Shown here in pieces: positions 47,649 through 61,788 of a stretch of DNA of 64,000 bases. Numbering within the stretch: the stretch's first letter is position 1; each line of letters opens with the position of its first letter. The notes below the pieces were generated by a model. The model was not told the DNA's origin, did not search any database, and worked only from the letters and a program-made list of their open reading frames with translations. Source of the stretch: Hydrogenophaga intermedia. Lineage in GTDB: Bacteria; Pseudomonadota; Gammaproteobacteria; Burkholderiales; Burkholderiaceae_C. The stretch lies in NCBI RefSeq assembly GCF_023715105.1, contig NZ_JAMBNO010000005.1, positions 151,830 to 215,829 on the forward strand. The letters are read 5' to 3'. The translations under genes were made by a program, and so were the position numbers.

Positions 47649-47667
47649 GCGCGGCGCTGCAAAGTTT

Positions 47668-47702
47668 GCGCGATCATCGCACAAGGTGGGCGATGATCGC
47701 GC
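47668..47702. promoter_or_regulatory. Inverted repeat operator between pobR and pobA
   Basis: Two 13-base arms, GCGCGATCATCGC (47668-47680) and GCGATGATCGCGC (47690-47702), form a perfect inverted repeat with a 9-base spacer, 22 bases centre to centre. It starts 20 bases upstream of the pobR start, so it could serve both autoregulation and pobA activation. Confidence 0.62.
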
Positions 47703-47720
47703 GCAAGGCGCGGCAAACCG

Positions 47721-48982
<1,262 letters not shown>

Positions 48983-49093
48983 CCCGTCGCGCGGCCGCCG
49001 CGATCGAGCGTCTGGCGCGGCTGTCGCGCATTTGCGGGCCGGGGCCATCGGCGCGGGCTACAGTCGTCGCGTCCATTGCCACACCGTCGCCCC

Positions 49094-49978
49094 ATGCCCA
49101 ACCGCTCCCCCAAGCCGCTGCGCGGCGTTCGCGTGCTCAGCCTGGCGCTCAACCTGCCCGGCCCCGCCGCCCTGATGCGCCTTCGTGCGCTCGGGGCCAC
49201 CTGCACCAAGGCCGAGCCGCCCGGGCGCGACGGCGGCAGCGGCGATCCGATGGGGCAGTACAACCCCGGTGCCTACGCGCAACTGCACGACGGCATCAAG
49301 GTCATCACGATCGACCTGAAGTCCGATCGCGGTCAATCGGCCTTGCAACGCGAACTGACCCGTACCGACGTGCTGCTCACGTCCTTTCGCCCGTCGGCGC
49401 TGCACAAGCTCGGGCTGTCATGGCCAGCGCTGCGCAAGGCGCATCCCGCGTTGTCGATGGTGGCCATCGTTGGCGCACCGGGCGCACGCGCCGAGGAGCC
49501 GGGGCACGACCTCACTTACCTGGCCGATGCCGGGCTGGTCCCCGGCCTGGAATTGCCGGCCACGCTGTTTGCCGACATGGGCGGCGCGCTCATGGCGGCC
49601 AACGCCGTGCTGCAGGCGGTGCTGCTCAACCGCTCCACCGGCCGCGGGAGCTTCCACGAGGTGGCCTTGTCGGATGCCGCCGCCTGGCTGGCGCTGCCGC
49701 GCACCTGGGGCCTGACGCAACCGAAAGGCGCCGTCGGTGGCGCCCACGCGGGCTACCGCATCTACCCGTGCCAGGACGGGCGGGTGGCCGTGGCCGCGCT
49801 GGAGCCGCACTTTGCGGCTGCGCTGTGCGAGGCCGCGGGCGTGCCGATGAAGGGCATGGCGACGATGTTTTCCGCCGGCACGCACCAGGCCATCGCCGAC
49901 TTCATGGGCGGGCGCACCCGTGCACAGCTCGACCGGCTTGCCGTGGAACGCGACATTCCCCTTCACACGCTGGCCTGA
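49094..49978 (+). CDS. CaiB/BaiF family protein, alpha-methylacyl-CoA racemase-like
   Basis: A 294-residue member of the family III CoA-transferase superfamily, shorter than the usual 350-400. GHDLTYLADAGLV (about 142-154) and LFADMGGALMAANAVLQ (about 162-178) supply the His and Asp that act as bases in alpha-methylacyl-CoA racemase. Racemisation of a 2-methylacyl-CoA is therefore more likely than CoA transfer. The C-terminal part appears shortened. It sits between pobA and the chemoreceptor gene with no operon partner. Confidence 0.8.
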   Translation: MPNRSPKPLRGVRVLSLALNLPGPAALMRLRALGATCTKAEPPGRDGGSGDPMGQYNPGAYAQLHDGIKVITIDLKSDRGQSALQRELTRTDVLLTSFRPSALHKLGLSWPALRKAHPALSMVAIVGAPGARAEEPGHDLTYLADAGLVPGLELPATLFADMGGALMAANAVLQAVLLNRSTGRGSFHEVALSDAAAWLALPRTWGLTQPKGAVGGAHAGYRIYPCQDGRVAVAALEPHFAAALCEAAGVPMKGMATMFSAGTHQAIADFMGGRTRAQLDRLAVERDIPLHTLA

Positions 49979-50006
49979 GCAGCCGCGCGCTGCGGCCGAT
50001 ACCCGA

Positions 50007-51521
50007 TCAGGCGCGCGCCGCGGCGGTCTTGTACACGCCGCAACCCACGTAGAGGTCGTCGACCTTCACGACGTAGGACATCTTGGCCTGCACCGCGCCC
50101 GAGGCGGGGTTGACGATGTCGTACTCGACCCAACCGGGACCGGCCTCGGCCTGGGCCACGATGGATGCGAGCAGTGCGTTGCCATCGACACCGGCGATGT
50201 CCTGCACCCGACTGCCCACCTTCTCGGGCTTGCCGCCGAAGGCGCGGTACACGCCCGCCGCATCAAGCGCGAAGACGTACATGTCGCGATCGTGGAAGCC
50301 GCGAGCTGGATCGGTCAGGTCACGCACGAAGGCATCGCGCGACGCCTGGCGGCGGTGCGCGAGCGCCTTGTCGACGAGCGCCATGGCCTCCTCGGCCGTG
50401 CCCTGCTGCAGCATGAAGCTGGACACCGCGCGGGCCAGGTGCGCGGCGCGCTGCTCCAGCAGGTTGGCCTGTTGCACCGCGCGCTCCACCATCTGCGCGT
50501 TGTGCTGGGTGATCTGATCGAGCTGGCTCACGGCGGTGCTGATTTCGCTCAGACCGGTGCTCTGCTCGGCACTTGATGCGGAAATCAGCGACATGTTGCT
50601 GGCCACGCCACGCACGCCATCGACGATCTGGGCGATGCTCTGGCCGGCGGCGCGGATCTGCGCGGCCCCGGTCTCCACCTGCTCGCGCGAGGCTTCGATC
50701 AGCGCGCGGATCTGGCGCGCCGAATCGGCCGAGCGCTGCGCGAGGTTGCGCACCTCGCTGGCCACAACCGCAAAGCCGCGGCCCTGCTCGCCCGCACGTG
50801 CGGCTTCCACCGCGGCGTTGAGCGCGAGGATGTTGGTCTGAAACGCCAGGCTGTCGATCACGCCGATGATCTCGTTCATCTGCGCGGCCCGCTTCTGGAT
50901 GCCTTCCACCGTCTCGACCGCCTGGCCCATGGAGCCGGCACCGTGTTCGGCCACGTCGCGTACCTGCGCCGCGCGCCGGTCCGACTCGCTCGCGGTCTGT
51001 GCGTTCTGCGCCACCGTGCCGGTGAGTTGCTGCACGCTGGCGGCGGTCTGCTCCAGGTTGGCTGCCTGTTGCTCGGTGCGGTCGGCCAGTTCGCGGTTGC
51101 CGCTGGCCAGGCTCTGGCCGGCATGCGCCACCAAGGCGGAGTTGCTCCGCACCTCGGCCACCATGGCCGAGACGCTGCCGATCATGCGGTCCAGCAATCG
51201 GGCCAGTTCGGCCATCTCGTCACTGCCCTCGGCGTGGATGTGAGCGCGCAGGTTGCCGCTCGCTGTTTGTGACATGACGTCGAAGACGCGCTGGAACTCG
51301 CCGACGAAAGCGGCATGAAAAGCCGCCATCAGGTAAACCAGCAACGCGCCACCCACCACCGCCACCGGCCACAGCGGCCAGACGGGCGCGAGCGCGGCAA
51401 GGGCCATCATGGTCGGCATTGGCCACAGGGCGGCCAGCGCCAGCACCGTCAGTTTGCCGCCGAGCCGCAGGCGGCGAAGCAGGCGTTCGGCGGGTCGGAT
51501 CAGGGAGTTCGAGATGGTCAT
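50007..51521 (-). CDS. Methyl-accepting chemotaxis protein with C-terminal Cache-like domain
   Basis: A 504-residue chemoreceptor. Two membrane segments near the N-terminus (about 20-68) are joined by only a few residues, so there is almost no periplasmic sensor. HAMP-like sequence follows (about 75-130), then the cytoplasmic signalling domain whose tip contains [20 protein letters not shown] (about 242-261). The C-terminal about 130 residues resemble a single Cache domain: [20 protein letters not shown], then [13 protein letters not shown] and [18 protein letters not shown]. Sensing by this receptor is therefore probably cytoplasmic. Start at 51521 ([10 protein letters not shown]). Confidence 0.88.
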   Translation of the reverse strand: MTISNSLIRPAERLLRRLRLGGKLTVLALAALWPMPTMMALAALAPVWPLWPVAVVGGALLVYLMAAFHAAFVGEFQRVFDVMSQTASGNLRAHIHAEGSDEMAELARLLDRMIGSVSAMVAEVRSNSALVAHAGQSLASGNRELADRTEQQAANLEQTAASVQQLTGTVAQNAQTASESDRRAAQVRDVAEHGAGSMGQAVETVEGIQKRAAQMNEIIGVIDSLAFQTNILALNAAVEAARAGEQGRGFAVVASEVRNLAQRSADSARQIRALIEASREQVETGAAQIRAAGQSIAQIVDGVRGVASNMSLISASSAEQSTGLSEISTAVSQLDQITQHNAQMVERAVQQANLLEQRAAHLARAVSSFMLQQGTAEEAMALVDKALAHRRQASRDAFVRDLTDPARGFHDRDMYVFALDAAGVYRAFGGKPEKVGSRVQDIAGVDGNALLASIVAQAEAGPGWVEYDIVNPASGAVQAKMSYVVKVDDLYVGCGVYKTAAARA

Positions 51522-51641
51522 GGGCGTGGAGCGGCCGGGTTCGGGACGTTCCAGCAAGCTTAGGTAGGGATCACGCGGGCGGTGGGCGGAACAACGCCCC
51601 CAATCCCCCCCAGTTCCGCGGCGAAGCTCGAAAATGTGCGC

Positions 51642-52010
51642 ATGGACACGACACGACTCATCAAACTCACGGCTGACCCGGCGGGAGAACCGGACACCGA
51701 CCGCCCCCGCCCGGAACGCCTGGTGCGCGGAAACCCCCTGCGCGAGACCTGGAACCGGGTCGACGACACGCTGGCGGCCGGGCGTGTGTATTGCGGCGTG
51801 TGGCGCTGCGAACCCGGGCGCTGGCGGATTGCCATGGGCCCGAGCGAGCGCGAACTCTTCACCGTGCTGAAAGGCCGCTGCCGCGTGCACGATGCCAGCG
51901 GCGGCTTCGAAGAGGCCGGACCCGGTGAAGCACTCTACCTTCCACCGGGCTTTGCCGGCGAATTCGAGGTGCTGGAGCCACTCACCAAGACTTACATGAT
52001 CGCGGAGTGA
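51642..52010 (+). CDS. Cupin-fold protein (DUF861 type)
   Basis: A 122-residue single-domain cupin. [20 protein letters not shown] (about 54-73) and [20 protein letters not shown] (about 92-111) match the two strands of the DUF861/ureidoglycolate-hydrolase-like cupin group. The first metal-histidine motif is replaced (SERELF), so metal binding is uncertain. The ribosome-binding site is weak. It is divergent from the chemoreceptor and convergent with the VOC gene. Substrate unknown. Confidence 0.82.
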   Translation: MDTTRLIKLTADPAGEPDTDRPRPERLVRGNPLRETWNRVDDTLAAGRVYCGVWRCEPGRWRIAMGPSERELFTVLKGRCRVHDASGGFEEAGPGEALYLPPGFAGEFEVLEPLTKTYMIAE

Positions 52011-52028
52011 GCCCCGCCGGCCACGGGC

Positions 52029-52520
52029 TCAGGCCACCTGGGCCTGCATTGCGCCAAAGGCTCGCACAACCTCGGGTGGCGCCTGCACCAGCTCGACCAG
52101 CACGCCCTCGCCCGCGATCGGGAATTCATCGCTCGCCTTGGGGTGCAGGAAGGTGATGTCGTGGCCCGCGGCACCCTTGCGGATGCCACCGGGTGCAAAG
52201 CGAACGCCTTGCGCAGTGAGCCAATCGACGGCGGCGGGCAGGTCGTCGATCCACAGGCCGATGTGGTTGAGCGGCGTGGTGTGCACGGCGGGCTTCTTCT
52301 CCGGGTCGAGTGGCTGCATCAGGTCGACCTCGACCTTGAAGGGGCCGCTGCCGATGGCGCAGATGTCCTCGTCCACATTCTCCCGTTCGCTGCGGAAGGT
52401 GCCGGTCACCTCCAGGCCCAGCATGTCGACCCACAGCTTCTGCAGGCGCTGCTTGTCGGGGCCACCGATGGCGATCTGCTGCACGCCAAGCACACGAAAA
52501 GGACGGGAAGAAGCGGTCAT
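52029..52520 (-). CDS. VOC-family protein, candidate methylmalonyl-CoA epimerase
   Basis: A 163-residue two-module glyoxalase-fold protein. Paired motifs start at [18 protein letters not shown] (about 14-31) and [18 protein letters not shown] (about 84-101). The usual metal ligands align as Gln in place of the first His, then His86 and Glu149 (VLVELVQ). It lies in the mcm-meaB-pccBA operon, where an epimerase would be needed between propionyl-CoA carboxylase and mutase. That context supports epimerase, while the missing first His leaves doubt. Confidence 0.75.
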   Translation of the reverse strand: MTASSRPFRVLGVQQIAIGGPDKQRLQKLWVDMLGLEVTGTFRSERENVDEDICAIGSGPFKVEVDLMQPLDPEKKPAVHTTPLNHIGLWIDDLPAAVDWLTAQGVRFAPGGIRKGAAGHDITFLHPKASDEFPIAGEGVLVELVQAPPEVVRAFGAMQAQVA

Positions 52521-52522
52521 GG

Positions 52523-53131
52523 TCAGTGAATGCCCTGGGTGAAATGGGCCGCTGGCTCCAGCGACCAGACGGTCGCTGGCGGCAGGTTGGCCCACACGGT
52601 CTTGACGCGCCGCCAGCGCCAGCCCGGCGGCAATTGATCGAACGGCCGCACGTGGCGCGCGGCGTAGGTGTACTGCAGCAGCCGCGCGTTCGGCACGCGC
52701 TCCAGCAGCGCCAGCATGGCCTTGACACAGCGCCGCCCTTCGTCGCGCGGCATGGACATCAGCGGCAGCGACGACACCAGCATCAGCGAGGCAGCGGGCG
52801 GCAATGGCAACAGATCGAGTCGCGTGGCGCAGGCGTGCTGCACCTCGGCACTGGGGAAACGTTCGCGCAGGTGGCGTACCAGGCCCGGGTCGCGTTCGAT
52901 CACAAAAAAGCGGTCAGGCGGTGGGCCCAGCGCTGCCAGCGCCTGGGTGACGGCCCCGGTCCCGGCGCCCACTTCCAGCAGCAATTCGGGGCCCACGCGG
53001 GCCACCTCGCCCGCGATGGCTTGGGCAAGCGCCTTCGACGCCGGGGCGATGGCCCCGACACGGCGGGGGTTTCGCACCCAGGCCAGTGCAAACGCCAGAC
53101 CCCCGAGACCCTGACCACGTCCATCCGCCAT
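52523..53131 (-). CDS. Class I SAM-dependent methyltransferase (PmtA-like)
   Basis: A 202-residue Rossmann methyltransferase. [16 protein letters not shown] (about 24-39) and the SAM-binding [16 protein letters not shown] (about 50-65) resemble the phospholipid N-methyltransferase/rRNA dimethylase group. The start at 53131 ([11 protein letters not shown]) is the first in-frame ATG that fits; the frame is open further upstream. It is 98 bases after pccA and 2 bases before the VOC gene. Substrate unknown; phosphatidylethanolamine is one possibility. Confidence 0.82.
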   Translation of the reverse strand: MADGRGQGLGGLAFALAWVRNPRRVGAIAPASKALAQAIAGEVARVGPELLLEVGAGTGAVTQALAALGPPPDRFFVIERDPGLVRHLRERFPSAEVQHACATRLDLLPLPPAASLMLVSSLPLMSMPRDEGRRCVKAMLALLERVPNARLLQYTYAARHVRPFDQLPPGWRWRRVKTVWANLPPATVWSLEPAAHFTQGIH

Positions 53132-53229
53132 GTGCGCCGCTCCGTGAAGCTGTGGAGGCCGCAGCGTAACCGAGTGCGGGCCGCTTGTCGCGTGAGCGGT
53201 TGCAACGGGCAACACGGCCGCTGCGGCAA

Positions 53230-55278
53230 TCACTCGAATTCGACGATGGGCTGATCCACCGCCAGGGACTCGCCCTGCCCGGCCAGCACCTTGGCCACCA
53301 CGCCATCGGCGGAGGCAAAGAGCACGTTTTCCATCTTCATCGCCTCGATGACGGCCACGCGCTCGCCCGCCTGCACCTTCTGCCCCGGCTGCACAGCCAC
53401 CTGCACCAGCAGGCCCGGCATGGGCGACAGAACGTACTTGCTCATGTCCGGCGGCGCCTTGAAGGGCATGAGGGCGTGCAACTCGGCCATGCGCGGCGAG
53501 ACCACCATGGCCTCGATGCGCGTGCCGTTGTGCTGCACCACCAGCGCCAGCGGATTGCGCGGCGTGCCGCGCTCCAGCTGCGCGGTGAACGGTTGCTCAT
53601 TGCACTGGCCGCTGATCACCACGTCGTTGAGCCGCGAGGGGCTCTGGATCGCGTAGCGCTTGCCGCCCACCATGACCACCGCGGCGCCGATCTGGCCCAG
53701 GATCTCATCCACATGCACCGGCACCTGGCGGTGCGCACCGGCCTTGTCGAGCACGATCACCGTGTAATCGTGGCCAACTTTCACGCCATAGCCGGGCAAC
53801 TGGCCGGAGAGCCCGGCCGCGCGCTCGCGGCTCTTGCGGCGCACGAAGGCAGCGAGTGCCACCAGGAAATCGGGGTCGTCGTGCGGCACGTCCTCGGCGC
53901 GGAAGCCCTGGCCATAGTGCTCGGCGATGAAGCCGGTGTTGAAGTCGCCGGTGACGAACTTCGGGTGCGCCAGCAGCGCGGCCTGGAAGGGAATGTTGCT
54001 CTGCACACCCCGGATCACGAAGCCATTGAGCGCCTCGCGCATCTTCGCGATCGCGTCATGGCGGTCTTTGCCGTGCACGATGAGCTTGGCGATCATCGAG
54101 TCGTAGTACATCGGGATCTCGCCCCCGTCCTGCACGCCGGTGTCCACGCGCACGCCATGGCGGTGTTGCGTGTCGGCCTGCCACATGCTCTGCGGCGGCG
54201 GCGTGAAGCGCACCAGCCGCCCCGTGCTGGGCAGGAAGTTTCGGAACGGGTCCTCCGCGTTGATGCGGCACTCGATGGCCCAGCCTTCGCGCTTCACGTC
54301 GGCCTGGGTCAGCGGCAGCTTCTCACCCGCCGCCACGCGGATCATCAGTTCCACCAGGTCGAGCCCGGTGATGCATTCGGTCACCGGGTGTTCCACCTGC
54401 AGGCGGGTGTTCATCTCGAGGAAGTAGAAGTCCTGGTCCTTGCCGACCACGAACTCCACCGTGCCCGCGCTCTGGTACTTCACCGCCTTGGCCAGCGCCA
54501 CAGCCTGCTCGCCCATGGCCTTGCGCGTGGCCTCGCTGATGAAGGGCGACGGCGCCTCCTCGATCACCTTCTGGTGGCGGCGCTGGATCGAGCACTCGCG
54601 CTCGTTCAGGTAGATCACGTTGCCGTGGGCGTCGCCCAGCACCTGGATCTCGATGTGGCGCGGCTCCTGGACAAATTTCTCCATGAACACGCGGTCGTCG
54701 CCAAAGCTGTTGCGCGCCTCGTTGCGGCAGCTCGTGAAGCCCTCGTGGCATTCCTTGTCGTTGAAGGCCACACGCAGACCCTTGCCACCGCCGCCGGCGC
54801 TGGCTTTGATCATCACCGGGTAGCCGATCTTCTGGGCGATGGCCACCGCCTCCTCGGGCGTCTGGATCGGCTCGTTGTGGCCGGGGATGGTGCTGACCTT
54901 GGCCTCGTTCGCGAGCTTTTTGGACGCAATCTTGTCGCCCATGGCCGCGATGGAGTAGTGCTTGGGGCCGATGAACACCAGCCCGGCCTCTTCCACCTTG
55001 CGCGCAAAGTCCTCGTTTTCGGACAGGAAGCCGTAGCCGGGGTGAATGGCCTCGGCGCCTTTCTCTTTGGCCGCCGCGATGATCGCGTCGCCCAACAGGT
55101 AGCTCTCGCGCGAGGGCGGCGGGCCCAGGCGCACGGCCTCGTCGGCCAGCTGCACGTGGCGCGCCTCCTTGTCGGCATCGGAATACACCGCCACGGTGGC
55201 GATGCCCAGCTTCTTCGCGGTGGCGATCACGCGGCAGGCGATCTCGCCACGGTTGGCAATCAGGATCTTCTTGAACAT
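53230..55278 (-). CDS. pccA: Propionyl/acetyl-CoA carboxylase alpha subunit (biotin carboxylase plus BCCP)
   Basis: A 682-residue subunit that carboxylates biotin and carries it to the beta subunit. The biotin carboxylase domain (about 1-450) has MFKKILIANRGEIACRV, the ATP-grasp loop KASAGGGGKGLRVAF (about 156-170) and MNTRLQVEHPVTE (about 289-301). The biotinylated lysine lies in EAMKMEN about 40 residues from the C-terminus. The start at 55278 is the classic family N-terminus. It follows pccB after 20 bases. Operon context (mutase, MeaB) favours propionyl-CoA as substrate. Confidence 0.94.
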   Translation of the reverse strand: MFKKILIANRGEIACRVIATAKKLGIATVAVYSDADKEARHVQLADEAVRLGPPPSRESYLLGDAIIAAAKEKGAEAIHPGYGFLSENEDFARKVEEAGLVFIGPKHYSIAAMGDKIASKKLANEAKVSTIPGHNEPIQTPEEAVAIAQKIGYPVMIKASAGGGGKGLRVAFNDKECHEGFTSCRNEARNSFGDDRVFMEKFVQEPRHIEIQVLGDAHGNVIYLNERECSIQRRHQKVIEEAPSPFISEATRKAMGEQAVALAKAVKYQSAGTVEFVVGKDQDFYFLEMNTRLQVEHPVTECITGLDLVELMIRVAAGEKLPLTQADVKREGWAIECRINAEDPFRNFLPSTGRLVRFTPPPQSMWQADTQHRHGVRVDTGVQDGGEIPMYYDSMIAKLIVHGKDRHDAIAKMREALNGFVIRGVQSNIPFQAALLAHPKFVTGDFNTGFIAEHYGQGFRAEDVPHDDPDFLVALAAFVRRKSRERAAGLSGQLPGYGVKVGHDYTVIVLDKAGAHRQVPVHVDEILGQIGAAVVMVGGKRYAIQSPSRLNDVVISGQCNEQPFTAQLERGTPRNPLALVVQHNGTRIEAMVVSPRMAELHALMPFKAPPDMSKYVLSPMPGLLVQVAVQPGQKVQAGERVAVIEAMKMENVLFASADGVVAKVLAGQGESLAVDQPIVEFE

Positions 55279-55298
55279 GGTCTTGGTCTCCGGCCCGA

Positions 55299-56831
<1,533 letters not shown>

Positions 56832-56860
56832 GGTTCTTCTCCGGAGGAATCGGTCGCCGT

Positions 56861-57873
56861 TCAATCAAACAGCGCGAGCAGTTGCCGCGCCGCGGTGCTG
56901 GCGGGCAGTTGCCCGGCCAGCACTTGTCGGGTGGTGTCATCGAGTGCCGCACGCACCGCCGGGTGCCCGCGAAAGCGCTGCTTGAGGCCGGCGTCGATGC
57001 GCTCCCACATCCACGCCTTGGCCTGGCGTTGGCGGCGCGCGGCGAGCTCGCCATTGGCGGTCTGCAGCGCACGGAAGCGTTGGATCTCTGCCCAGAAGCC
57101 GTCGATGCCCTGGGCCTTGAGTGCGGAGAGTTGCAGCACCGTGGGATGCCAATGCGCGGTGTCGTGCGCAGCGTGCTCGGGCCGGCCGTGCTGGCCCAGC
57201 AGGCGCAGCGACGACGTGATGGTGGCGCGCGCGCGTGTCGCGGCGTCCGGGTCGATGTCGGCCTTGTTGATCACCACGAGGTCGGCAATCTCCATCACGC
57301 CCTTCTTGATGGCCTGCAGGTCGTCACCGGCGTTGGGCAGCTGCAGCAGCGCGAAACAATCCGTCATGCCGGCCACCGCCGTCTCGCTCTGCCCGACGCC
57401 CACGGTCTCGACGATCACCACGTCGTAGCCCCCGGCCTCGCACACCAGCATGGCCTCGCGCGTCTTCTCGGCCACGCCCCCCAGCGTGCCGCTGCTCGGG
57501 CTGGGGCGGATGAAAGCGCGCTCGTCCATGGACAGCCGCTCCATGCGAGTCTTGTCGCCCAGGATGGAGCCGCCCGACACCGTGCTCGACGGGTCGATGG
57601 TGAGCACCGCGACGCGCAGGCCCTGCGCGATGAGATGCAGGCCAAGCGCCTCGATGAAGGTGCTCTTGCCCACGCCGGGCACGCCGCTCAAGCCCAGACG
57701 AAACGCCTTGCCCGTGTGCGGCAGCAGCGCGGTGAGCAATGCATCGCCTTGCGCGCGGTGGTCGGCGCGCGTGGATTCGAGCAGCGTGATCGCCTTGGCC
57801 ATGGCGCGGCGCTGCGCCATGCCCTGGCCTTGCACGATGCCCTCGAACAGGCCTTGCGGTGTCAAGCCAAGGC

Positions 57874-57877
<4 letters not shown>
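56861..57877 (-). CDS. meaB: Methylmalonyl-CoA mutase-associated GTPase MeaB
   Basis: A 338-residue G3E-family GTPase that protects and loads cobalamin into the mutase. Walker [10 protein letters not shown] (about 61-69), then [18 protein letters not shown] (about 93-110), ETVGVGQSE (about 153-161) and NKAD (about 203-206). A TTG start at 57877 overlaps the mutase stop as TTGA and has AAGG 7 bases upstream. TTG 57865 and ATG 57820 are alternatives. The overlap implies balanced synthesis with the mutase. Confidence 0.92.
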
Positions 57878-60030
<2,153 letters not shown>

Positions 60031-60151
60031 GGCAGGGGGTGTGTGGTCGGGCACGGAGGGCGGAGGCGGCCGTGGCCTGTGCCAAGGACTCGGCCAGGGA
60101 TGAGGCCACGACACCGGCGACAGACGCGGCTGCAGAACCACGCCGAGTTTA

Positions 60152-60172
60152 CATCATTCATAATTATTGATG
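60152..60172. promoter_or_regulatory. AT-rich dyad between the mcm operon and gntR
   Basis: CATCA-N11-TGATG (60152-60172) with a central ATAATTAT is the only AT-rich patch in the 177-base divergent gap. It is a plausible operator for the adjacent GntR/FCD regulator. A plus-strand -10-like TAGAAT lies at 60192-60197. Confidence 0.45.
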
Positions 60173-60207
60173 CAGAATTTCGATGCCCCGGTAGAATCGG
60201 CGCCTGC

Positions 60208-60864
60208 ATGGACACCCAGACACCCGCCCACGCCGCCCCTTCGTTGGCACCCCGCGCCCTCTACGAGGAGGTGGCCGAGTTGCTGCGCCAGCGCATCTTC
60301 AGGCGCGAACTGGAGCCCGGCAGCTGGGTCGACGAGCTCAAGATCGCCGAGGAGTACGGCATCAGCCGCACTCCCCTGCGCGAGGCACTGAAGGTGCTGG
60401 CGGCCGAAGGCCTGGTCACGATGAAGGTGCGCCGCGGCGCCTACGTGACCGAAGTGTCCGAGAAGGACCTGCGCGACGTCTACCACCTGCTGTCGCTGCT
60501 CGAATCCGACGCCGGAGGCGAGGTGGCGGCCCACGGCAGCGACGCCGCCATCGCCGAGCTCGCCGCCCTGCACGACGAGCTGGAGGCCGCGCACCACGAG
60601 CGCGACCGCTTCTTCGCGGTCAACGAGCGCTTCCACCTGCGCCTGCTGGAGCTGGCCGACAACCGCTGGCGGCTGCAGATGGTGAGCGACCTGCGCAAGG
60701 TCATGAAGCTCAACCGCCACCACTCGCTGTTCAAGGCGGGGCGCATCGAGGAATCCCTGGCCGAACACCGGGCCATCCTGGCCGCGCTGCGCGCGCGCGA
60801 TCCCGCGCTCACCGTGCAGCGCATGAAGGAACACTTCGCCAGCGGCCTGGAAGCCGCGACCTGA
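60208..60864 (+). CDS. GntR-family regulator, FCD type
   Basis: A 218-residue regulator. The winged helix includes IAEEYGISRTPLREALKVLA (about 49-68), a textbook FadR-subfamily recognition region. The C-terminal FCD domain has the metal/ligand residues EHRAILAALRARD near 191-203 and NERFHLRLL near 146-154. It is divergent from the methylmalonyl-CoA operon and is the obvious candidate to control it, with a propionate-derived metabolite as a possible effector. Confidence 0.9.
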   Translation: MDTQTPAHAAPSLAPRALYEEVAELLRQRIFRRELEPGSWVDELKIAEEYGISRTPLREALKVLAAEGLVTMKVRRGAYVTEVSEKDLRDVYHLLSLLESDAGGEVAAHGSDAAIAELAALHDELEAAHHERDRFFAVNERFHLRLLELADNRWRLQMVSDLRKVMKLNRHHSLFKAGRIEESLAEHRAILAALRARDPALTVQRMKEHFASGLEAAT

Positions 60865-60897
60865 TCGCCCGGCGCGGGGACCGCAACCCGCGAGCGC

Positions 60898-61788
60898 TCA
60901 GCGCCAGAAGGCGTCGAGCCGCTGCACGAACGCCGGCAGGTCCTCGAAGTACGGCAGCGCACCACCCTGCACCGCCTCGAAACGCCAGTTCGGCCGCTGG
61001 TCCACCGTGATCCGGCCCGGGTAGTCGGTGAAGTCGCCGCGCGTGGCCATGCTCACCCACACGGGCTGGGCCAGGGACTCGTACAGCGTGTTCACATCGG
61101 CACTGAACAGGCCCGCCGACACGAAGCACAACGGCGCGTGGTGGGCACCGGGCTGCCGCGTGGTGATCACGGCCTGCCGCCACAGCGCTTCGTCGATCTG
61201 CGGCCGGCCGAAGGTGCGCTTGAGGAAGTAGCGAATGACGCCGGGCCGCGTGAGCTGTCGAAAGACGGCCTCGCCCCACCCCGGGCGGCGCAGCAGCCCG
61301 TACAGCCACGGCACCAGCAGTGTGGTGCCCGGCGGGCCATGGCGGCGCTTGCGGCGCGAGAAGCCCGTGGGACTCACCAGCGCCAGGCGGCGAATGCGCT
61401 CGGGCCGCTCCAATGCCGCGCGCGCTGCGAACTCGGCAGACAAGGACACCGCCAGCACGTCCACCGCGGCCGCACCCGTGTCCCGGCACACCTGGTCGAT
61501 CACCGCGTGCACGGCATCGGTCATCAGGCGAGGGGTGTACGGGCGATCGCTGCGATCGCTGTGCCCGTAACCCGGCAGATCGAACGCCACCACGACGCGA
61601 TCGCTGCGCCAATGTTCGAACAGGGGCGCCACCTCGGCCACCGATGCGGCGGCATTCACGCTGTGCAGCAGCACCAGGGGCGGCAGGTCACGCCCCTGTC
61701 CGGCTGCGAACACCGCCAGTGGCCCTGCCGATGTCTCGATCATGCGCGGATCGACAGACAGTGCCGACGGCAGTGTCGCAAGGGTCAT
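60898..61788 (-). CDS. Alpha/beta hydrolase lacking the usual catalytic His
   Basis: A 296-residue alpha/beta hydrolase-fold protein. HSVNAAASVAEV (oxyanion side, about 37-48) and the nucleophile elbow AVSLSAEF (about 113-120) are present, with Ala and Ser replacing the usual glycines. Near the C-terminus, where family members have GGHLP, this protein has QGGALPYFEDLPAF, so the catalytic His seems absent. It overlaps dusA by 4 bases (ATGA on the minus strand, transcribed dusA first). Activity is doubtful. Confidence 0.8.
   Translation of the reverse strand: MTLATLPSALSVDPRMIETSAGPLAVFAAGQGRDLPPLVLLHSVNAAASVAEVAPLFEHWRSDRVVVAFDLPGYGHSDRSDRPYTPRLMTDAVHAVIDQVCRDTGAAAVDVLAVSLSAEFAARAALERPERIRRLALVSPTGFSRRKRRHGPPGTTLLVPWLYGLLRRPGWGEAVFRQLTRPGVIRYFLKRTFGRPQIDEALWRQAVITTRQPGAHHAPLCFVSAGLFSADVNTLYESLAQPVWVSMATRGDFTDYPGRITVDQRPNWRFEAVQGGALPYFEDLPAFVQRLDAFWR

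Noticed and set aside
60861..60897. Search for a terminator between gntR and the convergent hydrolase gene
   Set aside because: The 33-base gap is GC-rich but contains no stable stem with a T-tract.
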